DNA of 64,000 nt from Ephydatia muelleri (Eukaryota > Porifera > Demospongiae > Spongillida > Spongillidae). Each line of letters begins with the position of its first letter. The first letter of the stretch is position 1. The position numbers were made by a program, and so were the translations under genes. Shown here piece by piece: positions 9,721-20,270 of the stretch. The notes under the pieces were generated by a model, which saw nothing but the letters and a program-made list of their open reading frames with translations, did not search any database and was not told the origin of the DNA. The stretch is taken from positions 7,231,858 to 7,295,857 of the forward strand of contig JABACO010000011.1 in NCBI GenBank assembly GCA_013339895.1. Direction: 5' to 3'.

Positions 9721-11859
9721 GTTGCTGATCTAGCCATAAGACCAGCGTGTGGATGTAGGTAGGTCATTATCACATCTTCACAGAGGACACTACCACATGC
9801 ACATAATAGGTCATCAACACCCTCCCAATCTTCAACATAGGATGTCATCAGGATATCCTCAATCAGGTAGTCATCGACATCCTCAATGTAGGTGATCATC
9901 TGGACATCATTTGATCAACTATTGTTACATAACCTTTGACCCTCTTCTTAAAAGACGTACAATTTGTAGTCACATTGTAAGATACAGCAACACTTTAATA
10001 ATTACCCACACTTTAATACTTGGCCACAATTGATATTAAAGGGTCTGGGTCTTGATGTTGCTATTCAATAGCTGTGCACAAAGTCCTTGACATAACCAAT
10101 ACTTTGATAGGACAATGGGTGCCGTGGGATAAGAGGGAGGATGGCCTATATTTTGACAGCCTGTTCTCAATGGAAACACACCACCTTCAAAGACTGAACA
10201 CCATCAGCTTGAATGAGAAGGGTGGAGGTGGTGATATGCCTGCTCTGCCTTGTAAATTCTAATGTGGAGTCTGTGTATAACTGCATAACTATTAATATTA
10301 TATTTATTGGGTACAAGCTATGTATTAGTACCGTCTGTAAATATACTACATTGTAGCAGTGGGTGGTCATGACATCTAAACTCTTCTATGGTCCCATGCA
10401 GTGCCTGTCATAAGTGAATTGAAAGGAACGCTCCTGTTCTATGACTATGCAGAAAGTGAGTTTGGTAGTATCATTACTGGCAACTTTAAACTCTTTGAAT
10501 GCCAAGTGCATATATACATGCACTTACACCAGTGTTGAGTTCATTACAAAGAATCGCTTTGAATATCATGTTGTACATTTACATACATGCAATTCAGTGA
10601 CATGCATGTAAACCAACCATGTAGATGATGAAATCAAACCCAGGGATGTACACACATCTTGTGCGTCCATCATTGCTTCACACATACGGTTGTAACAAAC
10701 CATACTTATTATGAACTGCAGATGGAGATGGAGTGAACTGGAATATTAAACATGTTGTACTACACTAATGTGGGATACACATTCCTGTTCTGGGAGTAAA
10801 TAGCATTAGTGAAGTCATCTGAACAATGAGTTCTTCAGAAGAAACATAATTACTGCAGTTGTAAAGTAACCAAACATGTCACGTCCTTATACGGTCACAA
10901 GTGCAGCAAACATTTGCATGCATGCATGCATCATGAAGTTGTGATCCACACATTACTTACCTACACTGTCATGTAGAGTTCATAACAGTTGTGTGTATAT
11001 GCATGCGGACTAGCATGGCGTCCAAAGAGTTAAAGCCTATATTAAGCAGAAATACCCATCATTGTTTGAAGCATTAGAGAAATGGGGAGATTAAGCTGAA
11101 ACCAGGTGCAAAGCCTTTTTGTTTGTTTACACCAAAAAGATACCATTTCCAGTATAAATAAGATACTTGGGGAGGCATATCAAAAGCCAATACTCCAACT
11201 CTTTGGTGGGCTGGCATGGTCATTGCTTCGAAACAAAATTTCCACCACGTATATTGCTGTTTGACTTTCAACTGATGAGATATTCCTTTTCCATTCAGCA
11301 TGTACCTGAAAAGTGTATGTATACATCAGATGTCATTGTCTTGGGCACCTACAGAGACACTGGACAGTGAAAGTGCCAACCTACAGCAGGAGTTAGAATG
11401 TCACATAGCAGCTGTGGCCGCAGGTTTACCGGCTATCAACCAGCAGCATCAAGTATCGAAATGCTCACTGGGTACTGAAACTATATTGGATGGTTAGAAA
11501 CCAAATCACACTGTATTGGCCTTCTTCTGGACAGAAACTGTATAATTATCCCATATTCGAATGGCAGGGAACGAACTACTTGTTCTAGGTATATAGAGAT
11601 AGTCATTGGACGATCTCTACACACACACACCTGCCCCCAGATTGAAGAGTGTTATAATAAACGTCATTGTGTGAGTTTCAGGCCAATATTACAGGTTGGT
11701 TGGGATGTGTGGGTAAACAGCAAGAAAATATGGAAAACACACTTGTGGAGAAGTCCTGTCTCCTGCTGTAACACCAAGATCTTACATAGTCAACACTCCT
11801 TCAGAGCAACAGAGATGGAACATCGTACATCTGGTACCTGTCCCAGAAGATTCATGCGA
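9721..11859. other. Unassigned sequence
   Basis: No gene is supported. Open frames at 10074-10262 and 11300-11497 are short and without motifs. GCATGC-rich patches (10916-10932) are the only local repeats noted. The left end of the hAT element described next probably lies in the last few hundred bases, but I could not find its terminal repeat. Confidence 0.4.
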
Positions 11860-12480
11860 TTCATCCCAGCGGTCCCAAATTTATCAACTCCTGGCTGTGG
11901 AAGCACTACAAGCTGTCACCCCGTTCTGATTGCGACAAAGTGGGGTCTTGCATGCGTAGTGTGCCAAAAGGCAGGAGATATAACGTGGGTTTCTCGTGTT
12001 GATGGTTCGACAACCCGAATGAAAAAGCACCTGCTTGAAGCCCACAACATGTATATGCACCATATGCACATGCAGAACGCACTCACATATAGTGTTTTAT
12101 CGTTTCTACTATGCATGTAGTTAACATACATCTCTCTGCAGAGAAGAGCCAGCGAAATCCACTTCATCTCATACGAAACATCCAAAAAATGCAGCCAGTC
12201 CTGCCACATCTGGACAAGGTCTTGGCACACTCATCACTGGCTCTGGATTAATTAATAAGCATTTCATGCCAGTGATGCCACCCTTTACAACGGAGGAGCA
12301 TAAACGGGCCTATGCATTGATGGTCAGGGCACATTCTGCTGCAATCCTTCCACCATCATCAATGACATCCCAGAGTTTCGCGAGTACCTGGAGTATATAT
12401 CGCGTGGCGGATATGCCATACCTCATCGGACAAAGACAACTGAAATAGAGGATGCCGCTATCATTGAAGTGGAAAAAAGG
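11860..12480 (+). pseudogene. hAT N-terminal exons: BED zinc finger and helical region
   Basis: The first piece reads SWLWKHYKLSPRSDCDKV and, after a frame change, ACVVCQKAG and DGSTTRMKKHLLEAHN. This gives the BED pattern W..Y....D, C-x2-C, G-x-T..L..HL...H used for DNA binding. The second exon starts after CTCTGCAG at 12142. It reads FMPVMPPFTTEEHKRAYALM, then after a shift PSTIINDIPEFREYLEYISR, the region that in hAT proteins precedes the catalytic core. It ends AAAAGG|GTATAT at 12480, opening the long intron. Confidence 0.75.
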
Positions 12481-12604
12481 GTATATTATGATGATAGTTG
12501 TATAATCTGTGCTTGAATGCATGCATGCATGTGCTGTTGTATGACTGCATGTACATGCAGGCACGTATACGTGCATGTGTGCAGTGGCCCGGTGTCTGCA
12601 TTTC

Positions 12605-12685
12605 ACCTTCTGCAACTCGCGTCCTACGTAATTGTTTATTGCATTATTGCGTCACGTCATCGCCGGAAGTAAACATTACATCATT
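12605..12685 (+). repeat. Left terminal inverted repeat of the ISL2EU element
   Basis: 81 bases, inverted copy of 16417-16497 with one visible mismatch (GCATTATTGCG against GCTTTATTGCG). The repeat runs into the 5' part of the nuclease gene, so it may also carry its promoter. Confidence 0.92.
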
Positions 12686-14853
12686 GCATACGCATACGCC
12701 AGCGACCTTTCTGCCGAAGCCAAAAAGCGCTACTTGTCTAAATTGACGACGTTTGGATTCTCAAATGACCCATACTCAATTCCTGATGCCTCGTGGGTAA
12801 CAGAACCAGGCATCCTTCCACAGGTTACATGGAGCGATATGTTTATATATCTTATTTCGACTCCTAGTCCTTATACCCAACAAGAATTGAAGTTAAGTTA
12901 CTCTTATTCAGTGTATGTATAATACAATGACATTACTAATCATGCAGGCCTGGAAGGCCATGACTGGTTGTGATAGCTATGTGAAAGACGGATGGGTTCT
13001 AGCGATGAAGATTCATTACTTCAGACATGATTCCAACAATCGTTGCATAGTGATGGGAAAGGTATGTTACATACATGCATGTATTATACTTCACTGACTG
13101 TTATGAGTCAACTTAGGTAAGGCATTCCCAAAAGATCAATGCAGTGCCTGTTCTCCCTTGGGTTGTACTGGAGCTCAATGGCACTGTTCTGTGTGCACAT
13201 TGCACGTGTATGGCAGGGTAAGTTCCATTACATTATTCAAATTGAAGTGCAATACATGTATGGCTTGGGATATCATCATTCAGTCTGGGAGGATCCTGTT
13301 CTCATGTAGCAGCCATTATATTCTGCTTGGTCAGGGCAGCAGAATCTCAGAAGAAGTTTGGTGAAGATGCATGCACATCAAAGAAATGTTCTTGGTTACC
13401 AGCTATAAAGGAGGTGATGGTTGTAATGGATTTTGCAAATTCAGTATTGAGTTACACACATACAGGTTGCACCATCCAAAATAGTCACCGTCAATTTCAG
13501 CTCTTCTACTACTGACTGTGCAAAAACGGTTTCCCAATGCAAATTAAAACCACATCACGTTGTACAGCCACCAACAGACAGTGAGATAGACACATTTTAC
13601 CAGACCATGAACTCAGCTCAGCTGAAGCCAGCAATCTTAAGAATTGTTCCTGAATATGCAGATCAATTTGCTCCAGGACATCTGGCATTGGACCTACCTC
13701 TCTTAATGTCGCAACTTTAGATTATATTTCCCTTCAAAGTGTTTGTGAAGATACAGCAAAAGACTTTCAGGTGATAATCATTGTGTTAGATATAAAATTA
13801 AAATACAATCATTCTTAGGTTACAGTGCAACAAATTGAAAATTTAGAACAAGCAACCAGAGGACAGAGTTCTAAAAAACTATGGTTCCAATATCACAGTG
13901 GAAGAATTACTGCATCAAAGTTTAAAGCTACAAACTTGAGTATGCCTTCTCAGACCCTCATTAAACAGATTTGTTATCCTGAAGCATACAAATTCTCCAC
14001 ATCTAGTACCAGGTATAAAGGAATAGCAGTGTGTAACATACATATTTGCATATTTCTTTGCTTCATTTAGATGGGGTTGCGCGCATGAAAAAGATGCCAT
14101 TCAGGCATACATTAAAATTGTACAAGTGTCACATAAGAATGTAAGAGTGCAAGAAAGCGGCTTTTATATCTCCTATGAAAGGCCATACATTGGTGCCTCC
14201 CCAGATGGAATTGTTATGTGTGATTGCTGTACAGAGAAAGTTTTGCTCGAAGTCAAGTGCCCCATATGTGTCAAACCTAACTTAACAGCTCAGGAGAAGA
14301 CTGGTTTCTGCATGGAAAAGGCTCAAGGTGCAGAAAACTGGACTTTATGTAGGGATCATGCATACTTTTACCAAGTACAAGCACAGATGGAGGTTTGCAA
14401 TGTACAGTATACAGATTTTGTGGTGTGGACAGAGAAAGAAGTTTTGATGGAGCGGATCAGTCGTGATAAAGGGTTTTTTGAGACTCAAATGCCTAATGTG
14501 AATCACTTTTTTGTTTATGGAATTCTTCCTGAACTAATTGGCAAGTGGCATACACAACAACCTGTTGCCAACAAATCAGGAGTAGTGGAAGTAGCACATA
14601 CACTGAAGTCTCATATTGAAGGTAATGACACTGATGAAGCGCAGTATCATGATCAAAATGGTGAAGATCCAGATGCAACATGGTGTTATTGTGGAGGACC
14701 AAGCCATGGCACATGGTTTGCTGTGATAATTCTGAGTGTTCCATACAATGGTTTCACTTCAAGTGCCTACGAATACACTCCACGCCCAAAGGAAAGTAGT
14801 TCTGTCCATCTTGTGCACCAAAGATTAATTCCAAAAAGAAAACAAAAAAATAA
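12686..14853 (+). pseudogene. Transposon-encoded SWIM zinc finger / YqaJ-type nuclease / PHD finger protein
   Basis: Exons: to 12892, 12948-13061, 13117-13217, 13284-13413, 13466-13770, 13819-14012 and 14071-14853, all with GT-AG sites except a mutated first donor (TTAAGT). The order of domains is as follows. An N-terminal region holds LSAEAKKRYLSKLTTFGF. The SWIM finger (CAHCTCMAG..CSHVAA) spans the 13117 and 13284 exons. The YqaJ/lambda-exonuclease fold includes WGCAHEKDAI, IGASPDGIV and LLEVKCP, supplying the Glu, Asp and Glu-x-Lys metal-binding residues. The C-terminal PHD finger reads WCYCGGPSHG, MVCCDNSECSIQWFHFKC and FCPSC. A net shift near 13670, a shift before the PHD second half and a TAG at 14797-14799 where Trp is expected break it. 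A DNA-end-processing role is inferred from the fold. Confidence 0.85.
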
Positions 14854-16396
14854 CAGTCACCAAATAGCGATGCAAAACTATTGTGCAGGAACAATTGAAG
14901 GACACAGTTTATTAATGCACAACACACTCGAACCAGCTTATCTATACTAGCCTGCTCACTACTAGTGTGTGAAATAAATGTTATAGGTAGAGTGCTTCTA
15001 AGTATCGTGTACTTTAGCTTCAATATGCCTATTAGACGTTCAACATGAATTCTAATGCTAGATAGTTCACGTCCCCAATCCACCTCCATTTTTTCCAACT
15101 GCTTTCTTCCTTTAGTGAATGGGGGTGTCTTCACTTCATGCTATCACCAGTAAACCCTCTGTCAGCAATCACTAAATCTCCTGGGAGCATAGATTTCATC
15201 AATGCTGATCTTTCGACTATTTCTTTATCTGACATCCGTCCTCCAGCACATTTCGAAACAAAAGAAATGGTTCCTTGTGGGGTTATTCCTATAAGAAATG
15301 TTACTGTTGAATGGTGTTTGTAATTACTCCAGCATTGTGCTCGAGCTAATAAATTTGTGGGTCTTTCTATGAATATTTCAGTGCAATCTATTATCACACT
15401 GCAGTTTGAAAAATGCTGGCGAAAACATGTAGGCATTGTCTTTTTAAGAACAGACCGTTCTGGCCAAATAATTAAATGTTTCAATTTTATATCCATTACA
15501 TCCAAAACTCTGTGAAAATTGCAAGACACAGTAGAGTTGTTTACATTAAAGCGATATGCCAAGTCTTCATCATGCAGATTTAACCGGACTTTCATCAGAA
15601 ACATTAGGATCCTCTGAAAGGCAGAAAGTTTGGATGATGTTTTCTCAGGAAAAGCAGGTGCTACTAGCATAAGTAAGCCACTAAACACTGTCCAATCAGG
15701 TAGTCCAGTGTAGAGCTTCAGCTTAATTGGGTCCTTTTGCAATGCTTCGGGAGAAAGAATATATTTTGCCATCTGATCTTTTAAGCTACTCAACTCTTTT
15801 TGAAGCTTTGCATTGGAAAACTTTAGTCTCTTTACTTCTTTTGTCAACTTTTTTGAATTACTACAACCTTCATTTTCCTCATTGTTTGTGCCATCACATA
15901 CAAGATTCTCTGTACCCTCGTCACTACTGCTGTCTTTCTTACTGCTACAACATTGAACTTCCTCTGTTCTCTCATCATTAGCAGTACCATCATATGGAGC
16001 ACTCTCTGTATCTTCGTCACTAGCGCTGTCTTCACTACTGGTACAACATTGAACTTCCTCTGTTGTCTCGTCATTAGCAGTGCCATCATATGGAGCACTC
16101 TCTGTATCTTCGTCACTACTGCTGTCTTCATTACTGGTACAACATTGAACTTCCTGTGCAATGCCATCGTATAGAGCATGACTCTTGCTGTCAGATTGTA
16201 CAACGACACTTTTCTCAGTCCTACTACAATCAATCTCTTTGATATGACCCGTGTCCTCAGCCGTACCTCTGTCTGTATTGTTGACAGGATAGCAGGAACT
16301 AAAATTGCTACCTCCGCTGATTGTCATTCCCTTGTCTGTGTGAACTTTTTTTCTCTCGCAAGGTACAAACAAAGTAACGCTTTGGCGCTTACTCAT
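14754..16396 (-). pseudogene. DDE transposase (DDE_Tnp_4 type) of the ISL2EU element, one frameshift
   Basis: Begins MSKRQSVTLF at 16396. Layout: an acidic repeat region (residues 82-175); a probable coiled coil (about 182-212, LTKEVKRLKFSNAKLQKEL); a helix-turn-helix-like block (about 255-300, LHDEDLAYRFNVNNSTVSCN); then the DDE core with IIDCTEIFIERP (Asp337), the hallmark QCWSNYKHHSTVTFLIGITP and VIADRGFTG (Asp412). After a frameshift at about 15134 the downstream frame gives RELSSIRIHVERLIGILKLK with the third catalytic Glu. All three acidic residues are thus present, but in two frames. The enzyme would cut and join transposon ends in the nucleus. Its 3' end overlaps, tail to tail, the 3' end of the nuclease gene. 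Confidence 0.88.
15872..16153 (-). repeat. Three tandem coding repeats in the transposase N-terminus
   Basis: About 31-residue units starting EVQCCTSNEDSSSDEDTES, EVQCCTSSEDSASDEDTES and EVQCCSSKKDSSSDEGTEN follow one another in frame. The units are acidic and Ser-rich with a paired Cys, probably disordered. The DNA repeat is obvious on the plus strand as well (TCTGTATCTTCGTCACTA recurring). Copies 1 and 2 are the closest, suggesting recent unequal exchange. Confidence 0.9.
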
Positions 16397-16416
16397 TGTT
16401 CTCTGTATCCACTACG

Positions 16417-16497
16417 AATGATGTAATGTTTACTTCCGGCGATGACGTGACGCAATAAAGCAATAAACAATTACGTAGGACGCGAGTTGCAGAAGGT
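16417..16497 (-). repeat. Right terminal inverted repeat of the ISL2EU element
   Basis: Inverted partner of 12605-12685. It begins about 20 bases upstream of the transposase start codon, so the promoter must lie in or next to the repeat. Confidence 0.92.
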
Positions 16498-16528
16498 CTA
16501 ATATTAATAGACCTTCTGCAACTCGCGT
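16480..16528. repeat. Palindrome made of two opposed transposon ends
   Basis: The terminal 18 bases of the right repeat (16480-16497) are followed by a 13-base AT-rich spacer and then an inverted copy of the same 18 bases (16511-16528). It looks like the relic of a second copy of the element end, for example from an abortive or end-to-end transposition event. Confidence 0.85.
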
Positions 16529-16553
16529 GATATTTTTAATCAATTCATGCAAC

Positions 16554-17444
16554 CATAGATTAATAACCTTACGGAACGGATTGGAAACGCAATACATTGT
16601 CAATCGATCATCATCGTTTCGCTCGCGTATGACGTAATTGAAAACGTGCTTTCTAGAGATGGACATGAAGAACTTTGATCGCGATGACAGTTTGTTGTTA
16701 CAAAATGATCATCCAGATGTCAATGTCAATGGAGACAGTCAGGGTAGTGCATTGGCGATGTTGCCTTTCACACTTAAGCTTCTTTGACAACCTCCCTTGT
16801 CGAAACATTTCCTAAATAAAAATAAAATTATAATTTTTTGCTCGCATATCGAGGGCTGTAAGTTAGCAATCACTAAGTAAAGAGATTGTCCAATCCTTCC
16901 ACGCACCCCATCAACTATCCTTCTTCTTGTAAAACTACTTTTGAGGCCGATTCCTTGAACCGTAAAGGTACAAGGATTGTCGAAAGGCGGGAGGTATTTT
17001 AAGCGTAGTTTTGCGTTTGAAGCTATTGATCTTTACGATTATAAAACTGGTTGTCTTGAAACCACCACTATGTCCCCATATATTCACTGTGCTTGTTCTG
17101 ACGCTATCTTTCGTTGCTTGGTCATGCTGTCTGTTGGCACAGTAGTTGACAAAAAAATTAGACTTCGCTTTCGCACCGCATTTCGCGCGCTTTTATCATC
17201 GTACACAGCCCAAAGTTTAAAAGATACCTAAAAAGAACCAACCACGAGGGTAGAAAACCATCTAGGAAGTTTAGGAAATCATCCTCTCCTTCTTTTACCT
17301 TGCGATGCCTCTGTTCTGACTTGTTTCTTCACTGCCTCTCTGAGCAAACTTAATTAGATTCATGCGAAACTATGACGACACATTGCGTTGAATGGGAATG
17401 GATATAGCGTTTCCAATCCCGTTCCGTAAGATTATTAATCTATG
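16554..17444. mobile_element. 891-bp non-autonomous DNA element with 7-bp target duplication
   Basis: The ends CATAGATTAATAACCTTACG and, at the right, its inverted near-copy (CATAGATTAATAATCTTACG on the minus strand) give imperfect terminal repeats of about 40 bp. The element is flanked on both sides by ATGCAAC (16547-16553 and 17445-17451), a perfect target duplication. No transposase domain was recognised; an open frame at 16977-17231 has no motif. It lies in the same hAT intron as the ISL2EU element. Confidence 0.85.
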
Positions 17445-17588
17445 ATGCAACTATACATGAAGCATATATGCATATTATATACCTTATAATTCTATTAATT
17501 TTATTGCCTATATCATGCTTGGTAGATACGTACAGTAAGTGTTATAACACGCATGCATATTTCAAGTTTCATTCAATCTGGCCAACAG

Positions 17589-18973
17589 ATTATAATGTCT
17601 GTGAAACGTGCATCGTCAATAGCATTGACTGCTGATGGTGCTACAGCCCATACTGGAGAGTCTTATGTTGCAGTGACTAGGCATCGGATTGATCGAGTGC
17701 CACAGACCGGGCATAACTTGCAATTCGCAAGATGCAGTTGGAAATTGTTATCAGCTGTGCTGGCTGTGTCTGTTGACAATGGTATGCATATATACAATGT
17801 ATCTGATATGGATATAAGTTTATCTTGATTCCATTGAATTGTGAGTGTGCATTATGTTTTGCAGAGTCCCACACAGCAGATAACATTGCCACATTTCTCA
17901 AAGAGTGTAGTGAGGTGCGATATCAGATGGGTACCAGGTTGGACAGCATTACCACAGACAATGGTGCCAATTTCAAAGCAACTGCTGGATGAAGATGCGA
18001 CAGAAGAGAACCCAGCGTGTGCCTGTCATACATTCAGTCTGTTGTCAAAAATGCAATTGATCCATGCCAAAAAAAAAAGGTTACTTTATTATCATAGCGT
18101 GTTGCAACTAGAGTATGTCAAATGTTCAGGTTCCTGATCATGCTACTCGGGAATTCATTCAACTTTTCCGGGACATCACAAATGCAATCCATAACAGCTC
18201 TCAAAGGTTAGAGCACCTCAAAAGGTTACAAAAGGAATACATCAAAGCTGATAAGGACATTATGGAAATCATCAATGACAGTAATGAAGGTAAATATAAT
18301 GTTCTGTAGTAATATTGGACATGTATGTATAAATTTTTATAGATGTCCAAGTACATGTAGAACCAGTTCTTTTCCCTCATTCTGCTACTGTTCTAACTGT
18401 GATAAAAGACATTGTCACACGTTGGAATTCTACGTACTACATGTTGGAGAGGTGTATTAAATTGAAGCCTTTCATTAGAGAAGTGTGTAAAAAATTTAAC
18501 ATTCTTCCTGTACCAACTGAGGAACAGTGGATGTCTGCAAACAAATTGGTTAGTAAGTCCTAATGAATCTCAAACTTAGAAACAAAGTGCAAGGGGAAAG
18601 CACTCATAATTAACATACATGTATACAGTTTAATACTGATGTGCATGTTTACTCTGTCAGCTGCCTTCCCTGCTGATACTGAACTGATGAATCCGGAACT
18701 CCAAACCAGTGACTATAATATGTCATGCTTAACATGCATGATAAGTATATGCATTTTTACAAGAGAGGGATTATATAATGCATGTTTTCTGTGTCATGTA
18801 TGTCCATGTATAAAGAAGGTTCTATTTGCAGTGCCAATTACTGAAACCACTGAGAGAAATTTCTGTATCCTTTGAAGGTGAAAAGTACCCGACTGTTTCT
18901 GGTGTTTCAAGACTCATCACAACTTTAAATGCTACACTTAATTCAGAAGGTCCACCTTCTTCTTGGAATTTAG
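17589..18973 (+). pseudogene. hAT catalytic-region exons
   Basis: Exons 17589-17781, 17865-18079, 18130-18289, 18343 to about 18552, and 18832-18973 have canonical acceptors and donors. They read SIALTADGATAHTGESYVAV (first catalytic Asp region), SHTADNIATFLKECS plus LDSITTDNGANFKAT (second catalytic Asp), ENPACACHTFSL (the C-x2-H-type motif), VTRWNSTYYMLERCIKLKPF, and GEKYPTVSGVSRLITTLNAT. This is the usual order of a hAT transposase. A TGA follows NFKATAG and a one-base loss follows CHTFS, so the gene is broken. Confidence 0.85.
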
Positions 18974-19082
18974 GTATTGCCACTAGCAAATGTTCAGTTG
19001 CACTGTCAATGACACATGTGTTGTGCATGCACAAAATACGTGTATACATGTACTAGTCAGTCAGAGTTCTTCGCATTTGCAG

Positions 19083-19816
19083 GTGTTCGAGAATGGGACG
19101 AGCTCCCTTCAGAAGTGTATGAGTGTTTTTTTGAGTCTTAAAACTGGGTTCAAAACCAGATTTAATCCATCATCCTTTTACTAACTAATGCTGCGCTGGT
19201 CCATTCTGGCCACAAAAGTTTGACTTGGTTGGAACCAACTAGAAGGGAGTAGGCAATACAGCAGTTTAAGGATGAGCTGCTTATTTTTGCTGGGATAGAA
19301 GGTCTTCCTGATCCTCCAAACTCGCCATCCTCATTAGACATTCAGGAAGATGTTGTGCCCAATCAATTCAGCTCTGGATGCATTTTTTGACTTTGATGTA
19401 AATCAATGTAACCTTATACTAGTACAAATTTCAACTGCATTCTGCTGCAGTCATGTACAGCTACCAAAGAGATTCTTCTTGGGGTGGCAAACAGGAGCGC
19501 GAGGGACTGCATAGAAGAAGAGTTCAAGCGCTATATGCTGGAACTACAAACCAACTGGCGCGTTAATGACGTGATGCAATGGTGAAGCGACTATGAAGCT
19601 AACTTCCCTCACATTGCTCTGCTAGCCCTAAAGTATTTAGCCATTCCGGCGTCCAGTGCTCCCTCTGAAAGGGTATTTTCTCAGTTAAAGCTCGTAATTG
19701 ATCGCAAGAGATGGCGAATGAATGCTGGCAGAGTGGAAAGAGTAATTTCTTTGCAGTGTAACAAACTTTTTAATGCATCAAATATAAATACGATGGTTAT
19801 TAATTTGTGCCGTTAG
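19083..19816 (+). pseudogene. hAT C-terminal dimerisation exon
   Basis: The last part (19601-19816) reads NFPHIALLALKYLAIPASSA, PSERVFSQLKLVIDRKRWRM and RVERVISLQCNKLF before a stop at 19814. This is the hAT C-terminal block with the conserved S-x-E-R. The upstream 500 bases hold the poorly conserved insertion region with several stops. A TGA in place of the expected second Trp lies just before the block (about 19582). Confidence 0.85.
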
Positions 19817-20130
19817 TTTGGACCGGATATTGACCGGGACCCAGGCGGCCAACCGTCAAACCGCCAATGTGACCGTATTAGTAAAGCACGGTCACTGTTC
19901 GTCCGTTAACGTGACCGGGGCAATCCCCGGCACGGTTAGCCGTGAACGTGACCGGATCGATAATAGCTGACCGCGGCATCACTGGATAGCGGACATCTTT
20001 GAAAGGTGTTTGGACATTCAATTTAGTGTATTGTACAACATTTATCTATGTGAAGATACAGTTTTTTCGCCTGGAATTCGGTAGGCCGTACATGTAGTGT
20101 GTATATATGACATTACATTACGATGCGCAC
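19817..20130. other. GC-rich spacer with recurrent GTGACCG/GACCGG words
   Basis: Between 19828 and 19970 the words GACCGG and GTGACCG recur several times in an otherwise AT-rich area (for example GATATTGACCGGGACCCAGG). No open frame or known element. It may be the end region of a transposon. Confidence 0.5.
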
Positions 20131-20270
20131 ACAGGGGAAAAAAAGCGTCGAATCATTTAGAAATCATTGCGTGATTGAACAGAAAATCACACGAAAATCA
20201 ATAGAAGCGTGAGATTTTCTATTCAATCACGCAATGATTTCTAAATGATTCGACGCTTTTTTTTCCCTGT
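20131..20270. mobile_element. 140-bp foldback MITE
   Basis: Arms starting ACAGGGGAAAAAAAGCGTCG and its inverted copy ending TTTTTTTTCCCTGT are nearly perfect over about 60 bp, leaving a loop of about 20 bases. The transcript would fold into one long hairpin. Flanks are GCGCAC and GGCGCA, suggestive of, but not an exact, target duplication. Confidence 0.85.

Larger units (their letters stand above)
12605..16497. mobile_element. ISL2EU/IS4EU-type DNA transposon, 3.9 kb, with 81-bp terminal inverted repeats
   Basis: The ends ACCTTCTGCAACTCGCGTCC at 12605 and its reverse complement ending at 16497 open inverted repeats of about 81 bp with one visible mismatch. Inside are two convergent genes: a plus-strand multi-exon SWIM-YqaJ-PHD protein and a minus-strand DDE transposase. 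Pairing of a DDE transposase with a YqaJ-type nuclease is known for the ISL2EU group; the assignment here is by domain content. The element sits inside an intron of the hAT pseudogene and must be younger than it. Frameshifts in both genes make it non-autonomous now. No target duplication could be fixed. Confidence 0.88.
11860..19816 (+). pseudogene. Intron-containing BED-finger hAT transposase (ZBED-like), broken by two inserted elements
   Basis: Exons in order encode a BED zinc finger, an N-terminal helical region, the RNase-H-like catalytic region and the hAT C-terminal dimerisation block. Eight or more exon pieces are separated by short introns with good GT-AG sites, which is unusual for a transposase. 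One intron (12481-17588) has swollen to 5.1 kb because it contains the ISL2EU transposon and the 891-bp element. Several coding breaks exist: a shift within the BED finger, one near 12335, a TGA near 17990, and a TGA for Trp just before the dimerisation block. No product is expected. The ends of the hAT element were not located. Confidence 0.8.

Noticed and set aside
15953-16174. Plus-strand 73-residue hydrophobic repeat frame
   Set aside because: It is the antisense of the acidic tandem repeats of the transposase; the minus-strand frame is the long conserved one.
20131-20270. microRNA precursor
   Set aside because: The hairpin is nearly perfect over its whole length with mobile-element-like ends; animal miRNA precursors are shorter-stemmed with bulges. 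MITE is the simpler call.
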